Shown: positions 6,277-13,894 of the stretch, piece by piece
How positions within the stretch are numbered: the stretch's first letter is position 1
Layout: each line of letters begins with the position of its first letter
Assembly: GCA_019347995.1 (NCBI GenBank)
Contig: JAHWKH010000020.1
Location: 1 to 13,894 of the forward strand
Reading direction: 5' to 3'
DNA length: 13,894 nt
From: Gemmatimonadota bacterium
GTDB taxonomy: Bacteria; Gemmatimonadota; Gemmatimonadetes; Longimicrobiales; UBA6960
Position numbers and translations under genes: made by a program
Notes under the pieces: model-generated
Told to the model about the DNA's origin: nothing
The model's database searches: none
What the model saw: only the letters and a program-made list of their open reading frames with translations

Positions 6277-7428
6277 ATGATCTTCGAGCGCATGGACGAG
6301 AATCCGGGGGCACGCTTCCTCCTGGTCCTCGCGTGCCTTGTCGTGGTCGTCGCGGGGCTGCGCGCCGCCGCGCCCATCCTGGTGCCGTTCTCCCTCGCGT
6401 TGTTCCTGGCCATCGTCTCCATGCCGGTGATGTTCGGGCTGCGCATCCGGCGGGTGCCCGCCCCGCTGGCCATCCTGCTGACCGTCCTCATGGACGCGCT
6501 CATCTTCGGGCTCGTCATCCTCATGGCGGCCAACTCGGTGGGCAACCTCAACGAGAAGCTACCCCGCTACCGGGCCGCGATCCTCGACCGCTACACGCAG
6601 TGGATCGGCTGGCTCGACGAGCGTAGCATCCCGGCCAGCGAGTTCATCTCGCCCGACATCGTGGATCCGGGGCGCATCTTCGACTTCGTCGGCGGGACCA
6701 TCTCGACGGTGGCCTCGCTCTTCTCGCTGGCGTTCCTCGTGGGCCTCGTCATGGTGTTCATCCTGGCCGAGGCCACCGTGTTCCCGTTCAAGTTCCAGGC
6801 GATCCTGGGGGGGAACCGCAGCGGGCGGCTCCGCATCACCAAGACCATCGGCGAGGTGCAGGCCTATCTGGGCATCAAGACGCTGGTCAGCCTCGCCACG
6901 GGCCTGCTGGCGGGCGTGTTCTGCTGGATGATGGGTCTGGACTTTCCCGTCCTGCTGGGGCTGACGGCGTTCGTGCTGAACTTCGTGCCCACCATCGGAT
7001 CCATCATCGCCGCGGCGCCCGCGATGGTGCTGGCGCTGATCCTCCAGGGTCCGTCCTGGATGTTCCTCACGGGCCTGGGCTACCTGGCCATCAACACCCT
7101 CTTCGGAAACATCCTCGAGCCCAACCTCATGGGTCGCCGCCTGGGCCTCTCCACCCTGGTCGTGGTCCTCTCCCTCCTCTTCTGGGGCTGGCTCTGGGGC
7201 CCGGTGGGGGCGCTGCTGTCCGTGCCCCTCACCATGGTCGTCAAGATCATCCTGGAGAACACCCCCGACCTGCGCTGGTTGGCCGTGCTCCTGGACAATA
7301 TGCCGCCCCAGGCCTACGAGGCCGCCGAGAAGACCGGGGAGGTGGCGAAGGCCTCGCCCGGGGCCGGCGAAGCCAGCGTGACCGTGGGGCCGGAGGAGCC
7401 GACGATGGGGTCGCACGCCACCGGCTGA
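6277..7428 (+). CDS. AI-2E family transporter (inner-membrane permease)
   Basis: A 383-residue polytopic membrane protein of the AI-2E/TqsA/PerM family. Hydrophobic segments lie near residues 13-29, 32-52, 63-85, 143-165, 202-222, 223-255, 262-280 and 291-325. The family signatures [14 protein letters not shown] (235-248) and [12 protein letters not shown] (281-292) are present, and a soluble loop spans about 90-140. Length is near the usual 340-380, with an extra charged tail of about 35 residues. Members include the autoinducer-2 exporter TqsA and sodium/proton antiporters, but most have unknown substrates, so a quorum-sensing role should not be assumed. The start is ATG 6277 (next in-frame ATG 6292; a GTG at 6223 is possible). 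It converges on the aconitase gene with only 13 bases between the stops and no evident terminator. Confidence 0.88.
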   Translation: MIFERMDENPGARFLLVLACLVVVVAGLRAAAPILVPFSLALFLAIVSMPVMFGLRIRRVPAPLAILLTVLMDALIFGLVILMAANSVGNLNEKLPRYRAAILDRYTQWIGWLDERSIPASEFISPDIVDPGRIFDFVGGTISTVASLFSLAFLVGLVMVFILAEATVFPFKFQAILGGNRSGRLRITKTIGEVQAYLGIKTLVSLATGLLAGVFCWMMGLDFPVLLGLTAFVLNFVPTIGSIIAAAPAMVLALILQGPSWMFLTGLGYLAINTLFGNILEPNLMGRRLGLSTLVVVLSLLFWGWLWGPVGALLSVPLTMVVKIILENTPDLRWLAVLLDNMPPQAYEAAEKTGEVAKASPGAGEASVTVGPEEPTMGSHATG

Positions 7429-7441
7429 ATCGGTCGGGAGG

Positions 7442-9412
7442 TCAGCTCGCCGCCGCCGCCTCGCGCACCCGGCTCCGCATCCCGTTGAGCACGCCGCCCG
7501 CCAGCACCATGCGCACCTGACGCTCGCTCAGGTGGTGGGCCATCTCGAAGCGTCGGCCACTCGTACGGTCGTGGACGGCCACCCTCTCGGACCCGCTCTC
7601 CAGCGACGACCGCACCCCTGCCATCTCCAGCTCGGCGCCCGCCTCGACGGCGTCGTAGTCCGCCTCGTCCAGGAAGACGAGGGGCAGGATGCCGAAGTTC
7701 GCCAGGTTCTGGGCGTGGATGCGGGCGAAGCCCCGGGCCAGCACGGCTTTCACGCCCAGGTAGCGCGGAGCCAGCGCGGCGTGCTCGCGGCTCGACCCCT
7801 GCCCGTAGTTCGAGCCGCCCACGATGAAATGCCCGCCTTCCCTGTGCTCCATCGCCCGCTTGGCGTATCCCTCGTCCACCTGCCAGAAGGTGAACTCGCT
7901 GATCTTCGGGATGTTGCTCCGGTAGGGGAGGACGCGGGCGCCGGCGGGCAGGATCTCGTCGGTGGAGACGTCGTCGCCCACCTTGAGGAGCACCGGGCCC
8001 GAGAGGACCCCGGGGAGCGGCCCCAGGTCGGGGATCGAGGCCACGTTGGGCCCCTTGACCAGCTCCACGTCGGAGCCGCCCCCGCCCGGCGCCACCAGCA
8101 TGGCCTCGTTCACGGGCCCCTCGTCAGGCTCCTCCACCCGGGGGTAGGCGATGCCCAACTCCTCCTCCAGCTCCCGGGGGTCGGCGATGCGCCCCAGGAG
8201 CGCCGACGCGGCGGCGGTCTCGGGGCTCACCAGGAAGACCGCGTCCTCCCGGGTGCCCGACCGGCCGGGGAAGTTGCGCGGAACGGTGCGCACGCTGTTG
8301 CGGCCCGACGCCGGCGCCTGGCCCATGCCGATGCACCCGTTGCACCCTGCCTGGTGGATGCGGGCGCCCGCCCGGATGAGGCGGGCGAGATCGCCGGAGC
8401 GCGCCAGCTCCTCCAGGATCTGCCTCGACGTGGGGTTCACGTCGAACGAGATCGAGTCGGCCACCTGGCGGCCGTCGACGCTCCGTGCCGCCACGGCGAA
8501 GTCGCGGAAGCCAGGGTTCGCGGACGATCCGACGTACGCCTGGTAGAGGTCGTCGCCGGAGATCTCCCGCACCGGCACCACCTTCCCGGGCGACGACGGG
8601 AGCGCCACCAGGGGCTCCAGCGACGAGAGGTCGATCTCGTCGTTGGCGTCGTACGTGGCCCCGTCGTCGGCCACGATCTCCCGGAACGCGTCCTCCCGGC
8701 CCTGGCGGCGCAGGAAGCGCCGCACCTCGCCGTCGGAGGGGAACACCGTGGTGGTGGCCCCCAGCTCGGTTCCCATGTTGGCGATGACGTGCCGGTCCAT
8801 GGCCGAGAGCGCAGCGAGGCCGGGTCCATGGTACTCCACGATCCACCCCAGATGGCCGTCCACGTCGTAGCGGCGCAGCATCTCCAGGATGACGTCCTTG
8901 GCGCTCACCCAGTCCGGCAGCTCTCCGGTGAGGCGCACGCCGCGCACCTTCGGCATGCGCACGTGGAAGGGCGCGCCCGCCATGGCCAGCGCCACCTCGA
9001 GGCCGCCGGCTCCCATGGCCAGCATGCCCAGCGAGCCCGCCGCCGGCGTATGGCTGTCCGAGCCCAGCAGCGTCGCACCCGGCACGCCGAAGCGCTCCAT
9101 GTGGACGGGGTGGCTCACGCCGTTGCCGGCGCGGCTGTACCACACGCCCCATCGCCGGCACGCGCTCTCCAGGAAGAGATGGTCGTCGGGATTCCTGTGG
9201 TCCTCCTGGACGAGGTTGTGGTCGACGTACTGGGCGCTCACGTCGGTGCGCACCCGGTCCAGGTCCATCGCCTCCAGCTCCAGCATGACGAGCGTGCCGG
9301 TGGCGTCCTGCGTCAGCGTCTGGTCGATGCGCAGCGCGATCTCCTCCCCCGGGTCCATGCGTCCGTCGAGGAGGTGGTCGGCGATGAGCTTGCGGGCGAC
9401 GTTCTGGGCCAT
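7442..9412 (-). CDS. acn: Aconitate hydratase, short Aquifex-type, with an atypical Fe-S ligand set
   Basis: A 656-residue aconitase-superfamily enzyme is predicted to interconvert citrate and isocitrate in the TCA cycle. Catalytic and cluster regions seen are LLGSDSHTP (115-123), VEYHGPG (192-198), GTELGATTTVFPSD (214-227), HQAGCNGCIGMGQ (353-365, Cys357 and Cys360), and the swivel-domain motif NYGQGSSREHAAL (535-547). The length fits the compact Aquifex-type group rather than AcnA (about 890) or AcnB. The usual first cluster cysteine, in a GSCTN motif, is replaced: residues 293-299 read YVGSSAN. The only other cysteine is Cys85, outside the cluster region. Whether serine is a ligand, or this is a trait of the subgroup, cannot be told here. 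The start at 9412 has GGAG 9 bases upstream; the open frame to 9496 adds only Arg/Pro-rich residues. A homoaconitase or methylaconitase-like specificity cannot be excluded. Confidence 0.88.
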   Translation of the reverse strand: MAQNVARKLIADHLLDGRMDPGEEIALRIDQTLTQDATGTLVMLELEAMDLDRVRTDVSAQYVDHNLVQEDHRNPDDHLFLESACRRWGVWYSRAGNGVSHPVHMERFGVPGATLLGSDSHTPAAGSLGMLAMGAGGLEVALAMAGAPFHVRMPKVRGVRLTGELPDWVSAKDVILEMLRRYDVDGHLGWIVEYHGPGLAALSAMDRHVIANMGTELGATTTVFPSDGEVRRFLRRQGREDAFREIVADDGATYDANDEIDLSSLEPLVALPSSPGKVVPVREISGDDLYQAYVGSSANPGFRDFAVAARSVDGRQVADSISFDVNPTSRQILEELARSGDLARLIRAGARIHQAGCNGCIGMGQAPASGRNSVRTVPRNFPGRSGTREDAVFLVSPETAAASALLGRIADPRELEEELGIAYPRVEEPDEGPVNEAMLVAPGGGGSDVELVKGPNVASIPDLGPLPGVLSGPVLLKVGDDVSTDEILPAGARVLPYRSNIPKISEFTFWQVDEGYAKRAMEHREGGHFIVGGSNYGQGSSREHAALAPRYLGVKAVLARGFARIHAQNLANFGILPLVFLDEADYDAVEAGAELEMAGVRSSLESGSERVAVHDRTSGRRFEMAHHLSERQVRMVLAGGVLNGMRSRVREAAAAS

Positions 9413-9501
9413 GGGTCGGGACTCCGGCCGGGGCGAAGGGATCACTCGGGGCCGGCGCGGCGTACCAGCACGCGACCCCGTCCTCCTGACGAGCAACGCC
9501 C
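9413..9501. other. Divergent intergenic region upstream of aconitase
   Basis: These 89 bases separate aconitase (-) from the GCSID-motif gene (+). GGAG (minus strand, 9422-9425) is the aconitase ribosome binding site. No clear promoter hexamers were seen. Confidence 0.35.
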
Positions 9502-10035
9502 ATGCCGACCCTCCCGTTCCCCGAGATGCCCGACCGCGGCCGTCTGTGGGTCTTCGCCGCCGACCGGACCCTCGAGCCCGTCGAGGAGCGCAGCCTCCTG
9601 CAGGCGGTGGATGGATTCCTGGCCGGCTGGAAGGCCCACGGCCATCCGCTCACCAACGCCCGCGAATGGCGGGAGGGGCGCTTCCTCTTCATCGCGGTGG
9701 ATCCGGCCAGCGAGCCCCCGTCGGGATGTTCCATCGACGCGATGGTGCATGTCCTCAAGCGAGCCGAGGAGGCGTTGGGGGTGGGCCTCACCGACCACGC
9801 GCCGGTGCACTACCGGGAGGATGGCGACGTGCGCACGATTGGCCGGACGGAGTTCAAGCGGAAGGCGGCGGAGGGGGAGGTCGGCCCGGATACCCTCGTG
9901 TTCGACACCACCATCACGTCAGACGGCGAGCTGAGGGAGGGCAGGTGGGAGCGCCCGGCCCGGGAGACGTGGCACGGACGGGCGTTCATGGGAGAGGGGC
10001 GCCCGCGGGCGCAGGCGGGCGGCTCCGGGGGATGA
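9502..10035 (+). CDS. Conserved uncharacterised protein with GCSID motif
   Basis: A 177-residue soluble protein without signal peptide or membrane segment. Its core, with LWVFAADR, FLAGWKAHGHPL, GRFLFIAVD and PSGCSIDAMVHVLK (Cys76, its only cysteine), matches from memory a family common in Bacteroidota that is often mislabelled 'ABC transporter ATPase'. No Walker A or B motif is present, so that label is not supported. The second half (DGDVRTIGRTEFKRKAAEGEVGP) is also family-like. The function is unknown; the strictly placed Cys and Asp suggest a binding or catalytic site. The start is ATG 9502, with an in-frame ATG at 9526 as an alternative; neither has a strong Shine-Dalgarno. The stop overlaps the start of the next lipoprotein gene (ATGA, 10032-10035), so the two are probably co-translated. 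Confidence 0.75.
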   Translation: MPTLPFPEMPDRGRLWVFAADRTLEPVEERSLLQAVDGFLAGWKAHGHPLTNAREWREGRFLFIAVDPASEPPSGCSIDAMVHVLKRAEEALGVGLTDHAPVHYREDGDVRTIGRTEFKRKAAEGEVGPDTLVFDTTITSDGELREGRWERPARETWHGRAFMGEGRPRAQAGGSGG

Positions 10036-11003
10036 GCCCGGGCGGGCTGCGCCTGCCGGGCCTCCTGGTCCTCGTGGCCCTCGCCGGGTGCCGGACCGGT
10101 CAGAACTACGTGGATCCCGCGGGGCCACGCTACGCCGCGGCCGTCCCCGTGGCGGCGGTACCCAGCTCCACCGGGCCCGACAGCCTCCGGGTCGTCTCGT
10201 TCAACGTCGAGCACGCCCTGCGCGTCGACGGCGCGATCGCCCTCCTCACGTCCTCGGAGGGGCTGCGGGACGCCGACGTCGTCCTTCTCCAGGAGATGGA
10301 CGCGGAGGGCACGCGCCGCATCGCGGAGGCGCTGGCGATGGGCTACGTGTACTACCCCGCGACCTTCCACCTCGGGACGGAGCGGGACTTCGGCAACGCG
10401 GTGCTCTCGCGTTGGCCGATCGCGTCCGACGAGAAGATCTTCCTGCCCCACGTGGCGCCCTTCGGGCGGATCCGCCGCATCGCGACGGCCGTCACGCTCA
10501 TGGTGTCCGGCGCTCCGGTGCGCGTGTACTCGGTGCACCTGGGGACGGTGGTGAACGTGGGACCGGGCGCGCAGCGGGCCCAGTTCAGGGCCGTGCTCGC
10601 GGACGCGGCGCGCCACGAGCGGGTGGTGATCGGCGGCGACATGAACACGGCCGGAGTGGGTGGCATCGCACGCGACCAGGGCTACGCCTGGCCCACCGAG
10701 GAAGGCCCGCGGACGCTGCGCTGGGGGCGGTGGGACCACATCTTCTTCCGTGGCCTCGGCTTGCCCCAACGCGACGGCGCGGGCACGGTTCTCGAGATCG
10801 GTGACGTCAGCGATCACCGGCCCGTGTGGGCGGTGGGCATCCTCGAGGCCGCCGGCCAGGTCCTTTCTAGCCTCCCGGCGGCCGCCGCCCCATGGAGTCC
10901 GTGGGCACGGTACCGTCGTCGACCAGGTCCAGCCCCAGCGTGGTGCCCTTCCGCGACGCGGGCACGCCCTCGACCATCCACACCGGCGGCGCCTCGCCCA
11001 TGA
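10032..11003 (+). CDS. Endonuclease/exonuclease/phosphatase family lipoprotein
   Basis: A 323-residue exported lipoprotein has a hydrophobic N-terminus and lipobox LAGC (Cys20). Residues about 52-272 form an endonuclease/exonuclease/phosphatase (DNase I-like) domain: VVSFNVEH (Asn58), VVLLQEMD (Glu88), VYSVHLG (His169), VIGGDMNT (Asp203, Asn205), RWDHIFF (Asp235) and SDHRPVW (Asp261, His262). The Mg-dependent active site looks intact, so it may hydrolyse nucleic acid or a phosphoester in the envelope; the substrate is not predictable. The final 50 or so residues are a Pro/Arg/Ala-rich tail encoded antisense to the convergent S9 peptidase gene. They follow the natural domain end and look like run-on coding. 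It is coupled by ATGA to the GCSID-motif gene upstream. Confidence 0.83.
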   Translation: MSPGGLRLPGLLVLVALAGCRTGQNYVDPAGPRYAAAVPVAAVPSSTGPDSLRVVSFNVEHALRVDGAIALLTSSEGLRDADVVLLQEMDAEGTRRIAEALAMGYVYYPATFHLGTERDFGNAVLSRWPIASDEKIFLPHVAPFGRIRRIATAVTLMVSGAPVRVYSVHLGTVVNVGPGAQRAQFRAVLADAARHERVVIGGDMNTAGVGGIARDQGYAWPTEEGPRTLRWGRWDHIFFRGLGLPQRDGAGTVLEIGDVSDHRPVWAVGILEAAGQVLSSLPAAAAPWSPWARYRRRPGPAPAWCPSATRARPRPSTPAAPRP

Positions 11004-13803
11004 GGTAGTGGTCGAAGAACTGTTGCATGCGCACCGCCCAGTCGCGCCGGTTCGCCTCCCGCCGCAGCCCGTGCTCCTCGCCGTTGTAGTTCAGCAGCCA
11101 GGCCGGCTTCCCCAGCCGCCGCAGGGCCACGAACATCTCGATGCCCTGCTCCCAGGGGACGGCGGTGTCGCGGTCGTTGTGCAGCATGAGGAGCGGCGTG
11201 GCGACCTCGTCGGCGGCGAAGATGGGGGAGTTCTCCAGGTAGAGGTCCAGCCCTTCCCAGAGGGTCGTGCCGATGCGGCTCTGCCCCTCCTCGTACTGGA
11301 ACATGCGGCTCACGCCGCTGCCCCGGCGGATGGCGCCGTACGCGCTGGTCATGTTCACGACCGGGGCTCCCGCCTGGGCTGCGGCGAAGAGGTCGGTGCG
11401 CGTGACCAGGTAGGCCACCTGGTAGCCGCCCCACGAGTGGCCCTGGAGGCCGATGCGCTCCGGGTCCACGAATCCGCGGGCCACCAGCGCCTCGACGCCG
11501 GGGACCACCGCCTCCAGGGCGCTCCGGCCGGGATGCCCCACCTCGTACGGGATGTCGGGCACGAAGACGAGGTAGCCCCGGCTCACGTAGAGGCTGCGGT
11601 TGATGGAGGCTCCTCCCGCCGCCGGCGCCTGGTAGTGATGCAGCTCGTCGGAGGAGCGCTCGTAGAACGTCACGAGCAAGGGATGGCGGCGCTCCGGGTC
11701 GAAGCCGTCGGGCTTGTAGAGGATGCCCTGGAGCGATGCTCCGCCCCGCGAGGTCCACGACACCAGCTCCGCGCTGCCCCAGCGGTATTCGCGCTGCTGG
11801 GGATTGCCGTCGCTGAGGCGGCGCACGTCCGAGAAGGCGTCGCTCGCCACCCAGACGTCGGGCGAGTCGGTGAAGCTCTCCCGGGTGAGGACGAGCCGGT
11901 CGGTCCGGGCCGCGCCGGAGGGCTCGCCCCAGTGGTGGTCGCTCAGGACCAGACGGATCGGCTCGGCGGCGGAGGCGAAGCGGTCGCGGTAGAAGCCGGC
12001 CCGCCGGGTCTCCTCGTCGAAGGCGGACAGGAGGACGTCCCGGCGCCACGGCACCGGGCCGCCTCCCTCGAGGTCCTGGTGCCGGAGGCGGATACGCTCC
12101 CGCCGGCCCACGCCCTCGGTCAGGTTGCGGGGCGGCTCCGTCCCCTCGGGATCCACGGCCCAGACGTCGTAGCGGTCGTAGAGAACGGCCCTGGCGTCGC
12201 CGGCGGTCCAGCCCGCCATCCCGTACGGCCCGGGGGGCTGCGGGCGGTCGTCGAGCTCGTCGTGGAGCGCCGTCGGGATGCCTTCGCTCAGCGCCAGCGG
12301 ACGGCCGGTCTCCATCTCCAGCGCGCGCCACGCCCGCGCCTCCCCGTCCCACCACGTGGCCCAGCGGCCCGTGGGCGAGAGCGTCGCCCGATCCCGGAGC
12401 CCCTCGAGGACCCGGCTGCGCCGACCCGTGCGCACGTCCACGCGGTACACGTCGACGTAGCGGCCGTCCCAGGAGGCGAGCCGGCGATAGGGAACGTCGC
12501 TGATCCCCAGGCCGATGTCGCCGTCGCCTCCGGCCGCCACGGTGACGTCGGGCAGGGCCTCGTCCTCGAGCTGGACGACCGGACCGCCGGCCCAGGGCAC
12601 CACCGCCAGGAAGGCCCGCTCGCGCTCCTCGCGCGTGCGCAGGATCTGCTCAGGCTGGAGGTGCGCGTCGGTCCAGCTCCACACGTCCACGCGCACCCGG
12701 TCGGCGTCCGGGTCGGGCGCCTCCGCGTCCGCCGGATGGGCGACCGTGCCGACGAAGACGCGGCCGCCGTCGGGGGAGAAGCGGACGCCCAGCCCCTCGC
12801 TCAGCACCCGGCCCTCGGGCAGACCCGCGCCGTCGGGCCCGGCGAGCGGCCGGGTGCCGCCGACGGCGTCCACGCGCCACAGCGTCCAGCGGTCGACGTG
12901 GGCGTCGCGCTCGCCTTCCCGCACGAGCACGGCCGCGCGCTCGCCGCCGCCGTCCAGGGCCACGTGTCGGATGCGCCCGCCGGGGGCGAGAGCCCGGGTC
13001 CCGCGCCCGGCGCCGGGGCGTGTGCTCCAGAGCGCGGAGCGCGGGCCGCCGGTGACGTACCAGAGACGGGCGCCGTCTGCCGAGAAGTGGAACTGCTCCA
13101 CCCGGGGGATCGTCTCCCTGCCACCGCTCTCGAGGTCGAGGACCACCAGCGTGCGCTCGACGCCGTCGTCGGCAGCGTCGTCGGCGCCCCCCGGCGCCAG
13201 GTAGGCCAGCCACCGCGCGTTCCGGTCCGGAGACCGGGCCGAGGCTCCCCCGGGGATCCGCGTCACCCCCTCGCTGGGAGAGGCGAACGCCCGGAGCAGG
13301 TCCACCACCACCAGGGTGTCCGGCGTGCCCGCCACGTCGCGGCCCGGGCGGGCTCGTTGCGGAGCGCCGGACCTCCCTTCGCGGTCGCGGCCCTCTTCCG
13401 CCGGGTCGGGATCGGTGAGCGTGCGCGTCCAGGGATTGCGGTCCCGGTGTGCCGCCACCGTGGCCCAGAAGTGGCGGCCGTTCGCGGAGAACCGGGGCGA
13501 ATGGGCACGGGGCAGGGTCAGCCTGGCGTCCCCGTCCAGCGCGTGGACGACCAGCCTGCCTGCGGTGGCATGGGGCTCCACCACGTAGGCCGCGTGCCGG
13601 CCACCGGGCGCCAGGACCTGGGAGTGGACCCTGGCCCAGCGGTCGTACGCGTCGTGGTCCAGCGCCGCCTTCTGGGCCGACAGTGGTCTCGGCGCGGCAG
13701 CGACCACGAGGGCCGCGGCCAGCAGGGCCGCCATGACCAGTGTGGGGACGGGAACGACACGGGTACGGGAAGGGACGAGGCGCTGACACGTCATCGTATT
13801 CAT
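10867..13803 (-). CDS. Secreted S9 family (prolyl oligopeptidase) serine peptidase
   Basis: A 978-residue protein has an N-terminal signal peptide (hydrophobic run about residues 22-38, likely cleavage after PLSA near residue 43), so it is exported. Residues about 45-700 form a beta-propeller gate, with repeated blade motifs such as FSANGRHFW, FSADGARLWYV, FSPDGGRVFVG and LSPTGRWATWW. A C-terminal alpha/beta-hydrolase domain (about 715-950) carries the S9 triad: Ser790 in GHSWGGY, Asp879 in HNDRDTAVPW and His911 in NGEEHGL. It should cleave oligopeptides, of the dipeptidyl- or acylaminoacyl-peptidase style, in the periplasm for peptide scavenging. It is longer than classical 700-residue members, as in many Gemmatimonadota and Bacteroidota homologues. 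The start is ATG 13803; the in-frame ATG at 13794 is equally possible, both with weak ribosome sites. Its 3' end overlaps the convergent lipoprotein gene by 137 bases. Confidence 0.9.
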   Translation of the reverse strand: MNTMTCQRLVPSRTRVVPVPTLVMAALLAAALVVAAAPRPLSAQKAALDHDAYDRWARVHSQVLAPGGRHAAYVVEPHATAGRLVVHALDGDARLTLPRAHSPRFSANGRHFWATVAAHRDRNPWTRTLTDPDPAEEGRDREGRSGAPQRARPGRDVAGTPDTLVVVDLLRAFASPSEGVTRIPGGASARSPDRNARWLAYLAPGGADDAADDGVERTLVVLDLESGGRETIPRVEQFHFSADGARLWYVTGGPRSALWSTRPGAGRGTRALAPGGRIRHVALDGGGERAAVLVREGERDAHVDRWTLWRVDAVGGTRPLAGPDGAGLPEGRVLSEGLGVRFSPDGGRVFVGTVAHPADAEAPDPDADRVRVDVWSWTDAHLQPEQILRTREERERAFLAVVPWAGGPVVQLEDEALPDVTVAAGGDGDIGLGISDVPYRRLASWDGRYVDVYRVDVRTGRRSRVLEGLRDRATLSPTGRWATWWDGEARAWRALEMETGRPLALSEGIPTALHDELDDRPQPPGPYGMAGWTAGDARAVLYDRYDVWAVDPEGTEPPRNLTEGVGRRERIRLRHQDLEGGGPVPWRRDVLLSAFDEETRRAGFYRDRFASAAEPIRLVLSDHHWGEPSGAARTDRLVLTRESFTDSPDVWVASDAFSDVRRLSDGNPQQREYRWGSAELVSWTSRGGASLQGILYKPDGFDPERRHPLLVTFYERSSDELHHYQAPAAGGASINRSLYVSRGYLVFVPDIPYEVGHPGRSALEAVVPGVEALVARGFVDPERIGLQGHSWGGYQVAYLVTRTDLFAAAQAGAPVVNMTSAYGAIRRGSGVSRMFQYEEGQSRIGTTLWEGLDLYLENSPIFAADEVATPLLMLHNDRDTAVPWEQGIEMFVALRRLGKPAWLLNYNGEEHGLRREANRRDWAVRMQQFFDHYLMGEAPPVWMVEGVPASRKGTTLGLDLVDDGTVPTDSMGRRPPGG

Positions 13804-13835
13804 AAAGCTCGAGTGGTCGGGGTCGGGGCTGACGA

Positions 13836-13864
13836 AAGAGAGCCGGTCGGCTACGCCCGGTCAA
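13836..13864 (-). promoter_or_regulatory. Candidate sigma-70-like promoter for the S9 peptidase
   Basis: On the minus strand TTGACC (13859-13864) resembles a -35 box. Seventeen bases later TCTCTT (13836-13841) is a poor -10 match (3 of 6). It lies about 33 bases upstream of the start at 13803. Weak evidence only. Confidence 0.25.
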
Positions 13865-13894
13865 CCGCCCGGGCCGCCCCGCGCGACTCCGCGC

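Noticed and set aside
7429..7441. Bidirectional terminator between the permease and aconitase
   Set aside because: Only 13 bases lie between the stops, and the possible stem (ACCG/CGGT) is 4 base pairs without a T-tract.
7532..9934. 800-codon open frame antisense to the aconitase gene
   Set aside because: Its translation is His/Arg/Gly/Ala/Pro-rich without domain motifs, as expected from the reverse strand of a GC-rich gene with few stop codons. The aconitase motifs on the other strand are intact.
10814..12355. 513-codon open frame in another minus-strand frame of the S9 gene
   Set aside because: Arg/Gly/Pro-rich shadow. The S9 triad lies in the 978-residue frame.

Overview
The window is very GC-rich (roughly 70% by eye) and densely packed bacterial chromosome. 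It has GTG starts, 4-base ATGA/GTGA gene overlaps, and no gap longer than about 140 bases between genes. The gene content is an Aquifex-type aconitase, a large secreted S9 peptidase, a 'GCSID' family protein otherwise familiar from Bacteroidota, and a lipoprotein whose N-terminus resembles CRTAC1/FG-GAP lipoproteins. This fits Gemmatimonadota or a related FCB-group bacterium. The placement is inference from gene style; there is no rRNA or marker tree here.

Region 1 (53-4545, + strand) is a tight run of genes. It starts with an 80-residue lipoprotein ORF, possibly the stump of a larger one. Four enzymes follow: a stand-alone C39/papain-like cysteine peptidase, an ATP-grasp amidoligase with a RimK-like N-terminal (RLAN) domain, a GCS2-family carboxylate-amine ligase, and an N-formylglutamate-amidohydrolase-like protein. 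The four enzyme genes are joined by three successive GTGA stop/start overlaps. Two ATP-dependent amide-bond-forming enzymes next to two amide-bond hydrolases make a coherent predicted pathway that builds and trims a small peptide or a peptide modification. Its substrate is unknown. This is the most interesting part of the window.

Region 2 (4493-6141, - strand) holds a short release-factor-like protein with a GGQ motif (ribosome rescue type) and, 116 bases downstream, an orphan REC-PAS-PAS signalling protein with no recognisable output domain. The 3' end of the latter overlaps the 3' end of the amidohydrolase gene by 53 bases.

Region 3 (6277-9412) is an AI-2E family membrane permease on + that converges, with a 13-base gap, on an aconitase gene on -. 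The aconitase lacks the first of the usual three Fe-S cluster cysteines (GSS instead of GSC).

Region 4 (9502-13803) has a conserved uncharacterised protein on + coupled by ATGA to an endonuclease/exonuclease/phosphatase-fold lipoprotein. That gene runs 137 bases into the convergent gene for a large exported prolyl-oligopeptidase family (S9) serine peptidase on -. No tRNA, rRNA, CRISPR array, insertion sequence or phage gene was seen.
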